NCBI GenBank assembly: GCA_934180065.1
Contig: CAKPRA010000008.1
Coordinates: 1-64,000 of the forward strand
DNA: 64,000 bases
Direction of reading: 5' to 3'
Origin: an uncultured Clostridia bacterium
Lineage (GTDB): Bacteria > Bacillota > Clostridia > TANB77 > CAG-508
In this document: in pieces, positions 61,310 through 64,000 of the stretch
How the letters are laid out: every line of letters begins with the position of its first letter
Position numbering within the stretch: position 1 is the stretch's first letter
Made by a program: the position numbers and the translations under genes
Notes under the pieces: generated by a model
What the model saw: the letters and a program-made list of their open reading frames with translations, nothing else
Told to the model about the DNA's origin: nothing
Database searches by the model: none

Positions 61310-63034
61310 ATGAAGAAAAAAGTATTAATTTGTATTGTTTCTATAATTTTAATAATAGGGATAATCTTGATTATAAATATTAATAAAGATAATAAAAAAT
61401 ATGAATATACAATTGAAAAACTAGGCGAAGCAAATTATTTTTTATTAATGAAGGAAAATAAATATGGGATTATAGATAAGCAAGGCAATATTATAATTGA
61501 TCCATTATATGATATTATCGAAATGCCAAATCCATCTAAAGATATATTCATTTGTAAAAGTAATTATAATGCAGAAAGTAATGAATATAATGTTCAAGTT
61601 TTTAATAGCAAAAAAGAGCCAATATTGTATCAATATTATATTGTTGAAGCTATACCATTAAATAATATTGAAAATAATGGTTTTTTCGAAAAGAGTGTAT
61701 TAAAATATAAGTCTGAAGGGTTGTATGGATTAATAGACTTATCAGGGAAAAAAATAACAGATGCTATTTATGAATCAATTGATGGGTTTGAATATAAAGA
61801 AGGCATGTTACTTGTAAAAAAATCTGGAAAATATGGAATTATTAATATAAATGGAGCTGTTATTGTTAAAAATAAATATGATGAAATAACATGTGATGGA
61901 TATTTTAATAAAGATTCAAACTATAATGATAGTGGATATATCGTAGGAACAAGAACTGATAACGGTATGAGATATGGATATATAGATACAAATCGTAAAA
62001 TATTGTTGAAAAACGATTTTAATGATATATATAGAATTACAGATAAATATGATAATAATATTTATATTGTAGCATATAAGAATGGAAAAGCTGGATTATA
62101 TAAAAACAAAAAAATAATGTTAAAACATGATTATGAAGATATTTTATATAATGCAGATAATGATTTATTAATATTACAAAAAGCATCAAAACAGGGTGTT
62201 TCGAAGTTTGATGGAACTGCTATAGTTCCAATTGAATATGATAATATCTTTTTTGCTGGAAATTATATCAATGCTCAAAAGGGTGAGAATATAGATATAT
62301 TCGATTCAAATGGAAATAAAGATTCTAACACAGAATATATAAGTAAACAAAATTTTAATAATAATAAATATGAGATTGTTTCTACATCAAAAGATGAATA
62401 TAAAGTTATAATTAAAGATAGTGATAAAGTAATTGAAAATGGATATTCATATATACAATACTTATCTGATAATTATTTTATGGTTCAAAAAGATAATTTG
62501 TTTGGAATTATAGATGATTCTGGAAAATATATTATTGAACCAAAATATAAGATAATTCAACCAATATATGATTATAATATAATTGAATTGATAAATGATA
62601 AAAATAATGTTATCTTAATTGATAATAAAATGAAAGAGCTTGCAGAATTTAAGGAAGGAAATATTTACAATATAGGTAATTTCTTGAAGGTATCTACTAG
62701 CAATGATGTAAAGTATATAAATAAATCTGGAGAATTAGTGGAAAATTTAGAGGCTTTTTCAAATAATAAGTTATTTGCTTTTTGTGAAAAGAATAAATGG
62801 GGATTTAAAGATAAAGACGGTAATATTGTAGTTAAACCTATATATGAATTAGTTACTGAATTTAATGAATTTGGATTTGCTGGAATTAAATCTAAAGGAT
62901 TATGGGGATCTATAGACGAAAATGGTACAGTTATTAAGAATCCATCATATAGTTTAAATCAAGAGCCAAGCTTTATTAATGAATATTATAAAGTTGATTT
63001 AGGATATGGAGAGCCATATTATACTAATTCATAG
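61310..63034 (+). CDS. Membrane-anchored WG-repeat protein
   Basis: The 574-residue protein has an N-terminal membrane anchor (about 5-25) and an outer domain of many WG-type repeats (KYGIIDKQGNIIIDPLYDII, LYGLIDLSGKKITDAIYESI, KWGFKDKDGNIVVKPIYELV, LWGSIDENGTVIKNPSY). WG repeats form beta-rich units of about 40-50 residues of unknown partner; they are common in Clostridia, often on the cell surface. AAGGGG precedes the ATG and a consensus promoter lies upstream. Confidence 0.85.
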   Translation: MKKKVLICIVSIILIIGIILIININKDNKKYEYTIEKLGEANYFLLMKENKYGIIDKQGNIIIDPLYDIIEMPNPSKDIFICKSNYNAESNEYNVQVFNSKKEPILYQYYIVEAIPLNNIENNGFFEKSVLKYKSEGLYGLIDLSGKKITDAIYESIDGFEYKEGMLLVKKSGKYGIININGAVIVKNKYDEITCDGYFNKDSNYNDSGYIVGTRTDNGMRYGYIDTNRKILLKNDFNDIYRITDKYDNNIYIVAYKNGKAGLYKNKKIMLKHDYEDILYNADNDLLILQKASKQGVSKFDGTAIVPIEYDNIFFAGNYINAQKGENIDIFDSNGNKDSNTEYISKQNFNNNKYEIVSTSKDEYKVIIKDSDKVIENGYSYIQYLSDNYFMVQKDNLFGIIDDSGKYIIEPKYKIIQPIYDYNIIELINDKNNVILIDNKMKELAEFKEGNIYNIGNFLKVSTSNDVKYINKSGELVENLEAFSNNKLFAFCEKNKWGFKDKDGNIVVKPIYELVTEFNEFGFAGIKSKGLWGSIDENGTVIKNPSYSLNQEPSFINEYYKVDLGYGEPYYTNS

Positions 63035-63084
63035 GATATATTACTATTTACAGAATTTTAATAAATCTACATAATGTGACATTT

Positions 63085-63113
63085 GGTTTATAGGTAAATC
63101 CATAAAAACCTAA
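63085..63113. repeat. Repeated stem-loop sequence, copy 2
   Basis: GGTTTATAGGTAAATCC at 63085-63101 and AAAAACCTAAAT after it match 36597-36626 in the prophage. It lies in the leader of the next gene. Confidence 0.6.
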
Positions 63114-63135
63114 ATTTTTATGTGAGGATTTTAGA

Positions 63136-64000
63136 ATGTATAAAGAATTTGGAATAAAAGATGAAGTTTTAGATTTATCAAAAAAAGTTGAAAAAGATAT
63201 TTCATCTATTATAGATGATGTTAACAAAAGATGTGAAATTAATACTTTAAAAGTATTAAAAGCTTTTAATAAATACAATATTTCAGACATGCACTTTGGA
63301 AGTACAACAGGTTATGGATATGGTGATGTAGGAAGAGATACTATTGAAAAGGTTTTTGCGGAGGTTTTAGGTGCAGAAGATGCTTTGGTTAGAAGTCAAT
63401 TCATTTCAGGAACACATGCTTTAACTGTAGCTTTATTTGCATTCTTAAGACCGAATGATACTATGGTTAGTGTTTGCGGTAAACCGTATGATACTCTAGA
63501 TGAGGTTATAGGAATTGTTGAAAATAATAGCTCTTTGAAATCTTTTGGGGTAAATTATGAACAAATTGATTTAATTGATAATGATTTTGATTATGAGAAA
63601 ATTCGTGAGAGAATGAGCAAAAATGATGTTAAATTAATTGAAATTCAGCGATCTAGAGGATATGCTTTACGTAAAAGTTTGACTTTAGATAAAATTGAAA
63701 GAGTAATTTCTACAATTAGAGCTGTTAATAAAGATGTTATTATTATGGTTGATAATTGTTATGGTGAATTTGTTGATGATAAAGAGCCTTTAGCTGTTGG
63801 GGCTGATGTTATTGTAGGATCTCTTATAAAGAATTTAGGCGGAGGTATTGCTCCAAATGGTGCATATATTGCAGGTAAAAAAGAGCTTGTTGAGCTTGCA
63901 GCCGAAAGATTAACTGCTCCTGGACTTGGTAAAGAAGTTGGTCCAACACTTGGTATAAATAAGTATATTTTACAAGGATTATTTTTTGCTCCTAGTGTTG
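63136..64000 (+). CDS. PLP-dependent methionine gamma-lyase-like protein (partial)
   Basis: The gene starts at ATG 63136 behind GTGAGGA and runs off the window, so only 288 codons are seen. HFGSTTGYGYGDVGRDTIEK and RSQFISGTHALTVALFAFLR are hallmarks of the 'aluminium resistance'/methionine gamma-lyase family; VDNCYGEFVDDKEP and the PLP-lysine region SLIKNLGGGIAPNGAYIAG are intact. It likely cleaves a sulphur amino acid; the exact substrate is unknown. Confidence 0.9.
   Translation, partial: MYKEFGIKDEVLDLSKKVEKDISSIIDDVNKRCEINTLKVLKAFNKYNISDMHFGSTTGYGYGDVGRDTIEKVFAEVLGAEDALVRSQFISGTHALTVALFAFLRPNDTMVSVCGKPYDTLDEVIGIVENNSSLKSFGVNYEQIDLIDNDFDYEKIRERMSKNDVKLIEIQRSRGYALRKSLTLDKIERVISTIRAVNKDVIIMVDNCYGEFVDDKEPLAVGADVIVGSLIKNLGGGIAPNGAYIAGKKELVELAAERLTAPGLGKEVGPTLGINKYILQGLFFAPSV

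Noticed and set aside
243..64000. Possible use of TGA as Trp (Mycoplasma-like code)
   Set aside because: TGA ends clear genes such as the MazG-like gene, and Trp is coded by TGG at conserved sites, so the standard code applies.

Overview
The window is very AT-rich DNA from a low-GC Firmicute, most likely an uncultured gut-type member of the Clostridia. The clues are consensus TTGACA/TATAAT promoters, strong AGGAGG ribosome sites, a T-box in front of ileS, a CIRCE-like operator in front of groES, a tsaE-tsaB-rimI cluster, and TGA used as a normal stop codon. I cannot name a species from the sequence alone.

Layout. (1) Positions 1-8893 are chromosomal. They hold an FAD-dependent oxidoreductase whose last 62 bp are duplicated around a 1.6-kb cassette (unknown protein plus MazG-like pyrophosphohydrolase), a Fic protein with its own palindromic operator, a Lon-family protease, and the TsaE/TsaB/RimI tRNA and ribosomal-protein modification genes, ending in tRNA-Thr(GGT). 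(2) Positions 8877-41357 are a complete-looking siphophage-type prophage integrated into the 3' end of that tRNA, with a 17-bp core repeat at both ends. Its order is classical: integrase, lysogeny switch, early small genes, RusA, late regulator, HNH, terminases, HK97-type head, tail, holin and endolysin. Extra cargo is an IS110 element with a likely bridge RNA, a small membrane-protein gene before the tape measure gene, and a three-gene STAS/GHKL-ATPase, DUF4325 and membrane-protein cassette beside attR with its own promoter. The main repressor gene is frameshifted and the replication initiator appears split, so the prophage may be decaying. (3) Positions 41390-56942 are chromosomal housekeeping: ychF, two Tim44-like/zinc-ribbon proteins, T-box/ileS, deoD, a hexapeptide transferase, pyrG, groES-groEL and an OmpR-type two-component system. 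This stretch is peppered with four copies of a REP-like hairpin; two of them bracket a REP-associated (RAYT) transposase gene and one sits between groES and groEL. (4) Positions 56943-64000 are an accessory stretch: two tandem paralogues of a small coiled-coil protein with an RpoA C-terminal-domain-like end, each behind the same structured leader RNA; a decayed IS200/IS605 element; an HExxH metalloprotease-like gene with a partner; a WG-repeat protein; and the start of a PLP-dependent methionine gamma-lyase-like gene cut by the window edge.

The most promising undescribed items are the STAS-ATPase/DUF4325/membrane cassette in the prophage, the duplicated alpha-CTD-like genes with covarying leader hairpins, and a predicted prophage small RNA whose 5' end is perfectly complementary over 19 nt to the leader of the tape-measure gene. 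A 16-nt motif shared by the int and xis leaders and a structured RNA upstream of pyrG are further candidates. All functional statements rest on reading motifs by eye; no database search was run.
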